Shown here: positions 1 through 6,314 of the stretch, piece by piece
Numbering within the stretch: position 1 is the stretch's first letter
Layout of the letters: each line of letters starts with the position of its first letter
From: an uncultured Chloroflexota bacterium
Lineage (GTDB): Bacteria; Chloroflexota; Anaerolineae; Anaerolineales; Villigracilaceae
Length of the DNA stretch: 8,372 nucleotides
Direction: 5' to 3'
Assembly: GCA_903837815.1 (NCBI GenBank)
Contig: CAILWD010000667.1
Location: 1-8,372 of the forward strand
Program-made: the position numbers and the translations under genes
Notes under the pieces: model-generated
What the model saw: the letters and a program-made list of their open reading frames with translations, nothing else
The model's database searches: none
Told to the model about the DNA's origin: nothing

Positions 1-417
1 CCCGGTCAATCCCTGCTCGGTCAGAAGGTGGATGTGGTCTTCGTCGGCAGTTGCACCAACTCGCGCATCTCCGACCTGCGTCTCGCCGCCGCCATGCTCA
101 AAGGGCGCAAAGTTTCCGAGTCCACGCGCGTGATGGTTGTGCCTGGTTCGCAGGATGTGAAGAAGCAAGCCGAACTCGAAGGCTTGGACAAAATCTTCAA
201 GGAAGCGGGAGCCGAATGGCGTGAGGCAGGCTGCTCAATGTGTATTGCCATGAATCCGGACTTCCTTACTCCCGGGCAGTATTGCGTTTCCACTAGCAAC
301 CGCAACTTCGAAGGACGCCAGGGTAAAGGCGGACGCACCTTCCTCGCCAGTCCCATTACCGCCGCAGCGAGTGCAATTAAAGGTGCAGTCACCGACCCGA
401 GGACGATGTTGGGGTAA
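1..417 (+). CDS. leuC: 3-isopropylmalate dehydratase large subunit, C-terminal part (5' end outside window)
   Basis: LeuC pairs with LeuD to isomerise 2-isopropylmalate to 3-isopropylmalate in the cytoplasm. With CimA present, the pair probably also converts citramalate to beta-methylmalate. Reading frame 1 is open from the window edge to TAA at 415-417, giving 138 visible residues. The three cysteines expected to hold the 4Fe-4S cluster are visible: one in GSCTNSRISDL (visible residue 18) and two in AGCSMCIAMNPD (residues 78 and 81). The 60- and 3-residue spacings fit the bacterial LeuC pattern. The substrate-binding SNRNFEGRQG motif follows, and the gene ends in the usual Ala-rich tail. The N-terminal two-thirds is missing only because the window starts inside the gene. 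The stop codon lies within a GTAAACAG repeat unit (414-421). leuD follows after 73 bp. Confidence 0.96.
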   Translation, partial: PGQSLLGQKVDVVFVGSCTNSRISDLRLAAAMLKGRKVSESTRVMVVPGSQDVKKQAELEGLDKIFKEAGAEWREAGCSMCIAMNPDFLTPGQYCVSTSNRNFEGRQGKGGRTFLASPITAAASAIKGAVTDPRTMLG

Positions 418-475
418 ACAGGTACATAAGGAAACAGGTATCGCCAAACCTGTGTACTTGTTTACTTGTCTACCT
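414..475. repeat. Octamer-based inverted repeat in the leuC-leuD gap (copy A)
   Basis: The left arm 421-439 and right arm 456-474 match as an inverted repeat at 15 of 19 positions; two of the four mismatches would be G-U pairs in RNA. The loop is 440-455. Read on the minus strand, the right arm is a run of 8-mers of the form GTAGACAA, GTAAACAA, GTACACAG. The left side starts with GTAAACAG at 414-421, which contains the leuC stop. The right arm (452-475) is 22/24 identical to 2726-2749 in the cimA-leuB gap. The element ends just before the leuD Shine-Dalgarno (AAGGA, 480-484). It could be a dispersed repeat or an mRNA-processing or stabilising hairpin. There is no U tract, so an intrinsic terminator is unlikely. 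Confidence 0.8.
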
Positions 476-490
476 TTACAAGGATTTCAC

Positions 491-1069
491 ATGGCTCAAT
501 TTACTTCACTCACCTCCCGCGTTATGCCCCTCCCTGTCAACGACATCGACACGGATCAGATCATCCCCGCGCAGTTCCTCAAGGTCACCGACAAAAATGG
601 TCTTGCCGACGCGCTCTTTTTCAACTGGCGTTACAACGACGACAAATCCATCAAAGCAGATTTCATCATCAACAAGCCAGAGTCGAAGGGTTGTCAAATC
701 CTGCTCGCGGGAGACAACTTCGGGTGCGGCTCCAGCCGTGAGCACGCTCCCTGGGCGCTGACCAGCTACGGGTTCCGCGCCGTCATCTCCACTTCGTTTG
801 CAGACATCTTCCGCAATAATTCGCTGAAGAATGGACTTATCCCCATCATCGTGGACGACGCGACGCACAAAATGCTTTTCGACCTCGTGGAAGAAGCCCC
901 CCGCGCCGAACTGACCGTTGACCTTGCCACCCAAACCGTGACCTTCCCCGGCGGCTCCTTCACCTTTCCCATCGACCCGTTCAACAAAACCTGCCTGCTC
1001 AATGTTGTGGACGAACTTGGGTATCTCATGGGATTCGAAAAGCAGATCGCGGAATTCGAGAATAGATGA
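491..1069 (+). CDS. leuD: 3-isopropylmalate dehydratase small subunit
   Basis: LeuD is the swivelling small subunit that completes the LeuC active site. The 192-residue product is close to the usual bacterial length of about 200, and longer than the archaeal-type small subunits. The N-terminal NDIDTDQIIPAQFL motif (residues 17-30) and GDNFGCGSSREHAPWAL (74-90) are family hallmarks. Start ATG 491 is chosen because AAGGA at 480-484 lies 6 nt upstream and the protein then begins MAQFTSLTSRVMPLPVND. An in-frame ATG at 371 would overlap leuC and add 40 residues foreign to the family. The last codons (GAG AAT AGA TGA) overlap a GAGAATAG repeat unit that recurs twice in the gap before cimA, so the extreme C-terminus ENR may derive from the repeat. 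Confidence 0.97.
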   Translation: MAQFTSLTSRVMPLPVNDIDTDQIIPAQFLKVTDKNGLADALFFNWRYNDDKSIKADFIINKPESKGCQILLAGDNFGCGSSREHAPWALTSYGFRAVISTSFADIFRNNSLKNGLIPIIVDDATHKMLFDLVEEAPRAELTVDLATQTVTFPGGSFTFPIDPFNKTCLLNVVDELGYLMGFEKQIAEFENR

Positions 1070-1123
1070 ATGGAGAATAGAAACTAGAGAATAGTATGAC
1101 TTCTCTCTATTCCCTAGTTTCTA
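1058..1123. repeat. Short direct repeats and 17-bp inverted repeat in the leuD-cimA gap
   Basis: GAGAATAG occurs three times (1058-1065, 1073-1080, 1087-1094), the first inside the leuD coding end. The arms 1078-1094 and 1107-1123 (TAGAAACTAGAGAATAG against its complement) match at 16 of 17 positions, with a 12-nt loop at 1095-1106. The build is the same as in the octamer repeats nearby: a few short units followed by their reverse complement, but with different unit sequences. There is no U tract after the stem, so it is probably not an intrinsic terminator. The stem ends 10 nt before the cimA ATG. Confidence 0.8.
1072..1075 (+). promoter_or_regulatory. Candidate distal Shine-Dalgarno for cimA, separated from the ATG by a hairpin
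   Basis: No purine-rich Shine-Dalgarno is visible in the 20 nt before the cimA start. GGAG at 1072-1075 lies just outside the 1078-1123 stem. If that stem folds, only about 12 nt (1076-1077 plus 1124-1133) would separate GGAG from the ATG at 1134. Phage T4 gene 38 is a known case where a hairpin brings a distant Shine-Dalgarno close to its start. This is inference; leaderless-like or A/U-driven initiation is an equal alternative. Confidence 0.25.
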
Positions 1124-1133
1124 ATAACTAATT

Positions 1134-2687
1134 ATGAAAATCCAAATCTACGACACCACCCTGCGTGATGGGACTCAGTCCGAAGGGTTCACGCTTTCAG
1201 CCAATGACAAAGTCCGCGTGGCGCAGCGGCTGGACGCTTTCGGTGTGGCATTCATCGAAGGCGGCTGGCCTGGCTCAAACCCAAAGGACGTTGAATTCTT
1301 CGAGCGCGCCCGCGACATGGAATGGAAGAATGCGCTGATTGCCGCCTTCGGTTCCACCTGCCGCGTCAAAGGCGGACCCGAAGACGACGCCAACATCAAA
1401 GCCCTGCTCGATTCGCGCACGCCCGTCTGCACCATCTTCGGCAAGACATGGACGCTGCACGTCAAAGAGGTTTTGCAGACCACCAACGAAGATAATCTGC
1501 GCATCATCCAGGATTCTGTTGCCTATTTGAAATCCAACGGCAAGCGAGTGATTTACGACGCCGAACATTTCTTCGACGGTTACAAAGCGGATTCGGCATA
1601 CGCCATCGAAACCCTGCAAGCCGCCATTCGCGGCGGCGCGGAAATGGTTGTTTTGTGCGATACCAACGGCGGTTCGCTTCCGTGGGAAGTGGAACAAATC
1701 ATCCGCGAAATGAAAAACCATATCAGCCACCCGTTTGGCATCCACGCCCACAACGACGGCGAGTCGGCGGTCATCAACTCGCTGACGGCTGTCCGCGAAG
1801 GCGCGACCCAGGTGCAGGGGACGGTCAACGGCGTCGGCGAACGCTGCGGCAACGTCAACCTGAATTCGGTCATCGCCAACCTTGAACTCAAGATGGGCTA
1901 TCAATGCCTGCCTGCGGGGAACATTGGCAAGTTATATGAACTTTCGCATTTCGTTGCGGAAGTGGCGAACCTCACGCCCGACGAGCATTTGCCGTTTGTG
2001 GGCAAATCTGCCTTCGCGCACAAAGGTGGCGTGCATGTTGCCGCCATGCGGCGCAGCGTGCAATCCTATCAACACATCGACCCTGCACTCATCGGAAACA
2101 AAATGCGTGTCGTGGTGTCGGACCTTTCGGGGCGCGGCAACCTGCTGAGCAAAGCCGAGGAACACGGCGTGGAAGTGGAAGGCGAGGAGGTCGTCCCCGT
2201 CCTCAACGAGATCAAGGAATTGGAGTCGCGCGGATTCTCCTTCGAGGCAGCCGAAGCCTCCGTTGCGATGATGTTGAAGCGGCAGGAGTACGGCTACAAA
2301 CCGCCCTTCGAGCTGATCGATTTCTTTGTCAACGTTGAACACCGCGACAAGCGCGGCATCTTCGCCGAAGCCACGGTCAAAGTCCGCGTGCAGGGTGAGG
2401 TGTTGCACACCGCCGCCGAAGGCAACGGTCCCGTCAACGCGCTCGACCTTGCCCTGCGAAAGGCGCTGGCTGGATATTACCCGCAAATCAACCGCTTCAA
2501 CCTGTCTGATTACAAAGTCCGTATTTTAGACTCGGATCACGGCACCGAAGCCATCACCCGCGTGCTGATCGACACTCGCAACGACACCAGCCGCTGGAGC
2601 ACCGTCGGCGCCGGCACGAACATCATCGAAGCCTCGTGGCGCGCCCTGGCGGATTCGGTGGAGTATGGGTTGATGGTGGCGCATTGA
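1134..2687 (+). CDS. cimA: (R)-citramalate synthase, LeuA-like family
   Basis: CimA condenses pyruvate with acetyl-CoA to give (R)-citramalate, the entry step of the threonine-independent isoleucine route; LeuCD and LeuB then act on the product. The 517-residue protein has the DRE-TIM HMGL-like barrel first: DTTLRDGTQ at 7-15 with catalytic Arg11 and metal ligand Asp12, GIHAHND at 202-208 with His204 and His206 as metal ligands, and NGVGERCGN at 232-240. The C-terminal LeuA-type regulatory dimer domain covers about 395-515. The FIEGGWPGSNPKD stretch (40-52) is typical of the CimA branch rather than 2-isopropylmalate or homocitrate synthase. An in-frame TAA at 1125-1127 fixes the start at ATG 1134. 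The C-terminal domain suggests isoleucine feedback, which is not provable here. A 2-isopropylmalate synthase is the main alternative. Confidence 0.92.
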   Translation: MKIQIYDTTLRDGTQSEGFTLSANDKVRVAQRLDAFGVAFIEGGWPGSNPKDVEFFERARDMEWKNALIAAFGSTCRVKGGPEDDANIKALLDSRTPVCTIFGKTWTLHVKEVLQTTNEDNLRIIQDSVAYLKSNGKRVIYDAEHFFDGYKADSAYAIETLQAAIRGGAEMVVLCDTNGGSLPWEVEQIIREMKNHISHPFGIHAHNDGESAVINSLTAVREGATQVQGTVNGVGERCGNVNLNSVIANLELKMGYQCLPAGNIGKLYELSHFVAEVANLTPDEHLPFVGKSAFAHKGGVHVAAMRRSVQSYQHIDPALIGNKMRVVVSDLSGRGNLLSKAEEHGVEVEGEEVVPVLNEIKELESRGFSFEAAEASVAMMLKRQEYGYKPPFELIDFFVNVEHRDKRGIFAEATVKVRVQGEVLHTAAEGNGPVNALDLALRKALAGYYPQINRFNLSDYKVRILDSDHGTEAITRVLIDTRNDTSRWSTVGAGTNIIEASWRALADSVEYGLMVAH

Positions 2688-2691
2688 GGCA

Positions 2692-2749
2692 AGTAAACAG
2701 GTAAACAAGTAGACAGGGAATACGTGTGTACCTGTTTACCTGTCTACCT
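2692..2749. repeat. Octamer-based inverted repeat in the cimA-leuB gap (copy B)
   Basis: Arms 2693-2715 and 2725-2747 match as an inverted repeat at 20 of 23 positions, with a 9-nt loop. The left arm is three tandem octamers: GTAAACAG, GTAAACAA, GTAGACAG. The right arm is the reverse complement of GTAGACAG, GTAAACAG and a GTACACA unit. It belongs to the same family as the leuC-leuD element; the right arms are 22/24 identical. As there, the element stops just before the Shine-Dalgarno of the next gene (AGGA at 2754-2757, 6 nt before the leuB ATG). No U tract follows the stem. Confidence 0.85.
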
Positions 2750-2763
2750 CCACAGGAACAACA

Positions 2764-3822
2764 ATGAATTTCAAAATCACCCTCCTCCCCGGCGACGGCA
2801 TCGGACCTGAAGTGGTCACGGAAGCCGTGCGCGTGCTGGAAACAATCGCCAGCAAATACAATCATGGTTTCAATTTTCAAGAGCGGTTCATGGGCGGCTG
2901 TTCGATTGATAAATATGGCTCGTCGTTGACCGATGAAACCCTCGCCGACTGTCAGGCATCCGACTCGGTGTTGCTCGGCGCGGTGGGCGGACCCAAATGG
3001 GATGATCCCACCGCCAAAGACCGTCCTGAGCGCGGGTTGCTTGCCCTGCGAAAAGGTCTCGGCGTCTTCGCCAACCTGCGCCCTGTGAAAGTTCACCCCG
3101 CGCTGATGGAGTGGTCGCCGCTCAAGCCTGAGAAATTGCAGGGCGTCGATATCCTCGTCTTGCGCGAACTCACCGGCGGGTTGTACTTCGGCTTCCCGAA
3201 GGGACGCGATGTCAAAGACGGACGCGAACGCGCTGTGGACACGCTCGAATACTACGATTACGAAGTCCGCCGTGTGATGGAACTGGCGTTCAAATTGGCT
3301 CGCGGACGCAAGAAAAAAGTCACCTCGGTGGATAAAGCCAACGTGCTGGAATCCTCCCGCTTGTGGCGTCAGATCGCGGTCAAGGTCGGCGCGGAGAATC
3401 CAGACGTGGAACTTGAACACACGCTGGTGGATACCGCGTCCATGCGGCTGATCACGGGTCCCGCGTGGATGGATGTGGTCGTCACCGAAAACATGTTCGG
3501 CGACATCCTCACGGACGAAGCCTCGGTGCTGGCTGGCTCGATGGGGATGTTACCCTCTGCCAGTTTGGGCGAGTCAGGCGTCGGGTTATATGAGCCGATT
3601 CACGGCTCCGCGCCAGACATCGCCGGCAAGGGAATCGCCAACCCGATTGGCACCATCCTCTCCACGGCAATGATGCTGCGCCATTCCTTCAAGTTGGAAG
3701 CCGAAGCCGCTGCCATCGAAAAAGCCGTCGAGCAGACCATCACCGACGGCGCGCGCACCGCCGACATCGGCGGCAAATTATCCACCAGACAAATGGCGGA
3801 TGAAATCATAAAAAATATATAA
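2764..3822 (+). CDS. leuB: 3-isopropylmalate dehydrogenase
   Basis: LeuB oxidises and decarboxylates 3-isopropylmalate to 2-oxoisocaproate with NAD+. In a CimA-bearing operon it probably also converts beta-methylmalate to 2-oxobutyrate. The 352-residue product matches the family length. Visible motifs are LLPGDGIGPEV (7-17), the substrate-binding region from RKGLGVFANLRP (96-107), RELTGGLYFG (134-143) with catalytic Tyr141, Lys191 in SVDKANVL, and metal ligands Asp223, Asp247 and Asp251 (DTASMRL and FGDILTDEAS). The NAD-binding GSAPDIAGKGIANP stretch is at 281-294. The RELTGGLYFG loop favours LeuB over isocitrate or tartrate dehydrogenase. AGGA at 2754-2757 lies 6 nt before the ATG. The gap to ilvE is 52 bp and contains a perfect palindrome. 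Confidence 0.96.
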   Translation: MNFKITLLPGDGIGPEVVTEAVRVLETIASKYNHGFNFQERFMGGCSIDKYGSSLTDETLADCQASDSVLLGAVGGPKWDDPTAKDRPERGLLALRKGLGVFANLRPVKVHPALMEWSPLKPEKLQGVDILVLRELTGGLYFGFPKGRDVKDGRERAVDTLEYYDYEVRRVMELAFKLARGRKKKVTSVDKANVLESSRLWRQIAVKVGAENPDVELEHTLVDTASMRLITGPAWMDVVVTENMFGDILTDEASVLAGSMGMLPSASLGESGVGLYEPIHGSAPDIAGKGIANPIGTILSTAMMLRHSFKLEAEAAAIEKAVEQTITDGARTADIGGKLSTRQMADEIIKNI

Positions 3823-3825
3823 ACC

Positions 3826-3854
3826 GTAGGGGCGAGGCGACGCCTCGCCCCTAC
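3826..3854. repeat. Perfect 29-bp GC-rich palindrome in the leuB-ilvE gap
   Basis: GTAGGGGCGAGGCG (3826-3839), a single A (3840), and CGCCTCGCCCCTAC (3841-3854) form a perfect 14-1-14 palindrome. In RNA the innermost pairs would open to make a loop. It starts 3 nt after the leuB stop and ends 6 nt before the ilvE Shine-Dalgarno. Sequences of this GTAGGGGCG...CGCCCCTAC kind are familiar to me as dispersed repeats in Chloroflexota and cyanobacterial genomes (recollection). With no T tract it is not a typical terminator; partial attenuation or 3'-end protection of the upstream mRNA is possible. Confidence 0.9.
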
Positions 3855-3860
3855 ATTAAA

Positions 3861-3866
3861 AAGGAG
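3861..3866 (+). promoter_or_regulatory. Strong Shine-Dalgarno of ilvE
   Basis: AAGGAG at 3861-3866 lies 8 nt before ATG 3875 and 14 nt before the next in-frame ATG at 3881. It therefore favours 3875 as the start. It is the best ribosome binding site in the operon. Confidence 0.8.
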
Positions 3867-3874
3867 AAATCATC

Positions 3875-4795
3875 ATGGGCATGGAATCAAAATTCATCTG
3901 GATGAACGGCGAACTGGTTCCGTTCGAGAAGGCGACGATTCACTTTCTGACGCCCGCCCTGCATTACGGCGCGGCGGTCTTCGAGGGCATTCGCGCCTAC
4001 GACACGCCAAAGGGGCCAGCGGTCTTCCGTCTGCGCGAACACATGGAGCGCCTGCTCGACTCGGCGCATGTCTTCGGTTTCCGCGATATGCCGTTTACCG
4101 TTGATCAATGTGTGAACGCGGCGAAGGATGTTGTCCGCGCCAACGGGTTCAAGGATTGCTACATTCGCCCCGTGATCTATCTCGACGGCGGCGGCTGGAA
4201 CCTGACCGTCGATGGCGGCAAACCGTCGCTGGCGATTGCCGCCTGGGAGTGGGGCAACTACCTCGGCGAGGAGTCTCGCGCAAAGGGCATCCGCGCCAAC
4301 ATCTCGACCTTTACGCGCCATCATCCAAACGTAATGATGACCAAGGCGAAGGTCGCGGGCAACTACGCCAACAGTTTCCTCGCAAAGACCGAATCGGTGC
4401 GGCTCGGATTCGAGGAAGCCATCATGCTCGACCCGCAGGGTTACATCGCGGAATGCACGGGCGAGAATATCTTCGTGGTGCGGCATGGCAAGATCATCAC
4501 TCCCTCCACCGCGCCCGTGTTGGAAGGCATCACCCGCCATTCGATTCACACCATCGCGCAGGATTTGGGCTACCGCATTTTGGAACAGCCCATCTCCCGC
4601 GACCAGTTGTACATCGCCGACGAAGTCTTTGTCTGCGGGACGGCGGCGGAGTTAATCGCGCTGAGCGAAATCGATTACCGCAAGATCGGCGCGGGCGTCA
4701 TGGGACCTGTCACCCACAAGATACAAGAGGTTTATCACGATGCGATTCGCGGGGGAATTGCAAAATACGAAGAGTGGTGTGATTACGTTGGATAG
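3875..4795 (+). CDS. ilvE: Branched-chain amino acid aminotransferase (PLP fold type IV)
   Basis: The enzyme transfers the amino group of glutamate to the 2-oxoacids of leucine, isoleucine and valine, the last step after LeuB. The 306-residue product matches bacterial IlvE length. The N-terminus has FIWMNGELVPFEKA and LHYGAAVFEGIRAY (29-42). PLP-binding Lys159 is in TKAKVAGNYANS. The cofactor and substrate region includes EAIMLDPQGYIAECTGENIF (181-200), GITRHSI (218-224) and ADEVFVCGTAAEL (248-260). D-amino acid transaminase and aminodeoxychorismate lyase share the fold, but the length, the GENIF and GTAAE motifs and the operon context favour IlvE. It is the last gene before a strong terminator. 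Confidence 0.95.
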   Translation: MGMESKFIWMNGELVPFEKATIHFLTPALHYGAAVFEGIRAYDTPKGPAVFRLREHMERLLDSAHVFGFRDMPFTVDQCVNAAKDVVRANGFKDCYIRPVIYLDGGGWNLTVDGGKPSLAIAAWEWGNYLGEESRAKGIRANISTFTRHHPNVMMTKAKVAGNYANSFLAKTESVRLGFEEAIMLDPQGYIAECTGENIFVVRHGKIITPSTAPVLEGITRHSIHTIAQDLGYRILEQPISRDQLYIADEVFVCGTAAELIALSEIDYRKIGAGVMGPVTHKIQEVYHDAIRGGIAKYEEWCDYVG

Positions 4796-4803
4796 AAAAA
4801 GCG

Positions 4804-4839
4804 ATCCGCTTTGCCAATCTGGGCAAAGCGGATTTTTTT
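4804..4839. terminator. Intrinsic terminator between convergent ilvE and radA
   Basis: A perfect 12-bp stem (ATCCGCTTTGCC at 4804-4815, GGCAAAGCGGAT at 4822-4833) with a 6-nt loop is followed by TTTTTT (4834-4839), a textbook terminator for the plus-strand operon. The radA stop codon (minus strand, 4838-4840) lies inside this T tract. On the minus strand the same stem starts 4 nt after the radA stop and is followed by CGC and then five T residues (complement of the A run at 4796-4800). It probably serves both genes, more weakly for radA. Confidence 0.9.
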
Positions 4840-6229
4840 ATTTCTCACTCTTTTTCAATGCCGCGTGTAGCGCCTGATCCAGCGACCTGACCTCGACAAT
4901 CTCGATGCCCTTCGGGTACGCCTCCCCCTTGCGGATTGCCTTCGGCACGATGGCGGTTTTGAACCCCAGTTTTTGCGCTTCGCGCAACCGCGCCACCATC
5001 TGACCGGGCATCCGCAATTCGCCAGCCAGCCCAATCTCGCCGATCAACACGGCTTCAGCGCGGACGGGGACATCCTTCCACGAGGAGGTGATGGCAGCGG
5101 CGATGGCAAGGTCGGCGGCGGGTTCGTCGATCTGGATTCCGCCCACCACGTTGACAAAAACGTCCTGCTCCGAAAGTTTCAGCCCGACGCGGCGGGTGAG
5201 CACAGCGGAAATCAACAGCAGGCGGTTGAAGTCGATTCCGTTGGGCGTGCGGCGCGCGTTCCCAAATTGGGTGGGGGAGGTCAACCCTTGAATTTCGACC
5301 AAAATCGGGCGGGTGCCTTCCATCGTCACCGCAATGGACGAACCCGCAGCGTTGACCATCCGCTCCGCGAGAAAAGCCTCCGATGGATTGGTCACTTCCA
5401 CCAGGCCGCCCTCTCGCATTTCAAAAACGCCCACCTCGGCAGTCGCCCCAAAACGATTCTTCACCGAACGCAGCAGGCGATACGCCTGGAAGCGGTCGCC
5501 TTCGAGATACAGCACCGTGTCCACGATGTGTTCCAGCACGCGCGGACCGGCAATCGCACCTTCCTTCGTGACGTGCCCGATCATGAAGACCGATACGCCC
5601 GAAGACTTCGCCAGTTCGCGCAGTTGCGACGCGCATTCGCGCACCTGCGAAACCGACCCCGCCGATGAATCCAACTCGGAGAGGTAAACCGTCTGGATGG
5701 AATCGACGATCAGCAAATCGGGTTTGGTTTCGCGGACGTGGTTCAGAATCACTTCGAGATTGGTCTCCGTCACCAGCAGGAGATTCTTCGGCAATTCATT
5801 TTTGTCGCTGAGCAAACGCACCGCCCGCATTTTGATCTGTCGCTCCGACTCTTCCCCTGAAACGTACAACACTTTTTGCGAGGCAGCCATTTCCATCGCC
5901 ATTTGTAACATCAATGTAGATTTGCCGATGCCGGGGTCGCCGCCGACGAGGACGATGGAACCGACCACAATGCCGCCGCCGAGGACTCGCGCAAATTCTT
6001 CGATCTTCAAGTGGATTCTGTCTTCGGCTTCGCCGCCAATCTCTTGGATGGGGCGGGGCTGCGAGCGCCCGGTCAACCCGCGCGCGCTGCCCGCCTTGGC
6101 GACAGGCTCTTCATGGACGACTTCCTCGACCATGCTGCTGAACGAGCCGCACTGCGGGCATTTGCCCATGTACGAAGCGGCGACTCGTCCGCATTGCTGG
6201 CAGACGTAACGGGTGTGTGTTTTTGCCAT
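4838..6229 (-). CDS. radA: DNA repair protein RadA (RecA-like, branch migration)
   Basis: RadA (Sms) is a RecA-related hexameric ATPase that helps process recombination intermediates and branched DNA in the cytoplasm. The 463-residue protein is full length. It has a four-cysteine zinc finger (Cys10, 13, 24, 27), Walker A GGDPGIGKST (96-105), Walker B LLIVDS (172-177, Asp176), and the RadA-specific KNRFG motif (257-261). A C-terminal Lon-protease-like domain (about 300-455) includes GGIQIDEPAADLAIAAA and EIGLAGELR. The N-terminus MAKTHTRYVCQQCG supports ATG 6229, although its Shine-Dalgarno is weak (GAGA at about 6-9 nt). The gene is monocistronic in this window and converges on ilvE. No motif appears to be missing. 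Confidence 0.97.
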   Translation of the reverse strand: MAKTHTRYVCQQCGRVAASYMGKCPQCGSFSSMVEEVVHEEPVAKAGSARGLTGRSQPRPIQEIGGEAEDRIHLKIEEFARVLGGGIVVGSIVLVGGDPGIGKSTLMLQMAMEMAASQKVLYVSGEESERQIKMRAVRLLSDKNELPKNLLLVTETNLEVILNHVRETKPDLLIVDSIQTVYLSELDSSAGSVSQVRECASQLRELAKSSGVSVFMIGHVTKEGAIAGPRVLEHIVDTVLYLEGDRFQAYRLLRSVKNRFGATAEVGVFEMREGGLVEVTNPSEAFLAERMVNAAGSSIAVTMEGTRPILVEIQGLTSPTQFGNARRTPNGIDFNRLLLISAVLTRRVGLKLSEQDVFVNVVGGIQIDEPAADLAIAAAITSSWKDVPVRAEAVLIGEIGLAGELRMPGQMVARLREAQKLGFKTAIVPKAIRKGEAYPKGIEIVEVRSLDQALHAALKKSEK

Positions 6230-6257
6230 ATCGGTTCTCGCTGTTTAAGTTTTTTAC

Positions 6258-6263
6258 AGTATA
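6258..6263 (-). promoter_or_regulatory. radA: Possible -10 element of the radA promoter
   Basis: On the minus strand TATACT (complement of 6258-6263) lies about 28 nt before the radA ATG in an AT-rich stretch, as a -10 box would. No convincing TTGACA-like hexamer sits 16-18 bp further upstream, so the call rests on one hexamer and position only. Confidence 0.3.
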
Positions 6264-6314
6264 TCAGAAATTATGTTCTGTTTTTAGCCGTGAGATTTGA
6301 CTCTTTAGGATTTG

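Noticed and set aside
371..490. A longer leuD beginning at ATG 371
   Set aside because: It would overlap leuC out of frame and add 40 residues not typical of LeuD, partly encoded by the repeat; the AAGGA site at 480-484 supports ATG 491.
1275..1904. 209-residue minus-strand open frame inside cimA
   Set aside because: Antisense shadow of a strongly conserved barrel; arises from codon bias and has no recognisable protein features.
414..2749. The repeated GTAAACAG units considered as a CRISPR array
   Set aside because: Units are only 8 nt, directly adjacent without spacers, and arranged as inverted pairs; no cas genes are present.
2623..3420. 265-residue minus-strand open frame across the end of cimA and into leuB
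   Set aside because: It is antisense to two well-conserved enzymes and its translation includes the repeat-derived low-complexity piece; no family pattern is visible.
3826..3854. Palindrome as an intrinsic terminator separating leuB from ilvE
   Set aside because: The stem is strong, but ATTAAAAAGG rather than a T tract follows on the plus strand, so classic termination is unlikely; partial attenuation cannot be excluded.
3887..4549. 220-residue minus-strand open frame inside ilvE, and the 224-residue plus-strand frame at 4108-4782
   Set aside because: Both are overlaps of ilvE in other frames; one is Arg/His-rich as expected for a shadow frame, and neither has a ribosome site.
4973..5668. 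231-residue plus-strand open frame antisense to radA
   Set aside because: Composition is His/Arg/Gln-rich and mirrors radA codons; radA motifs on the other strand are complete.
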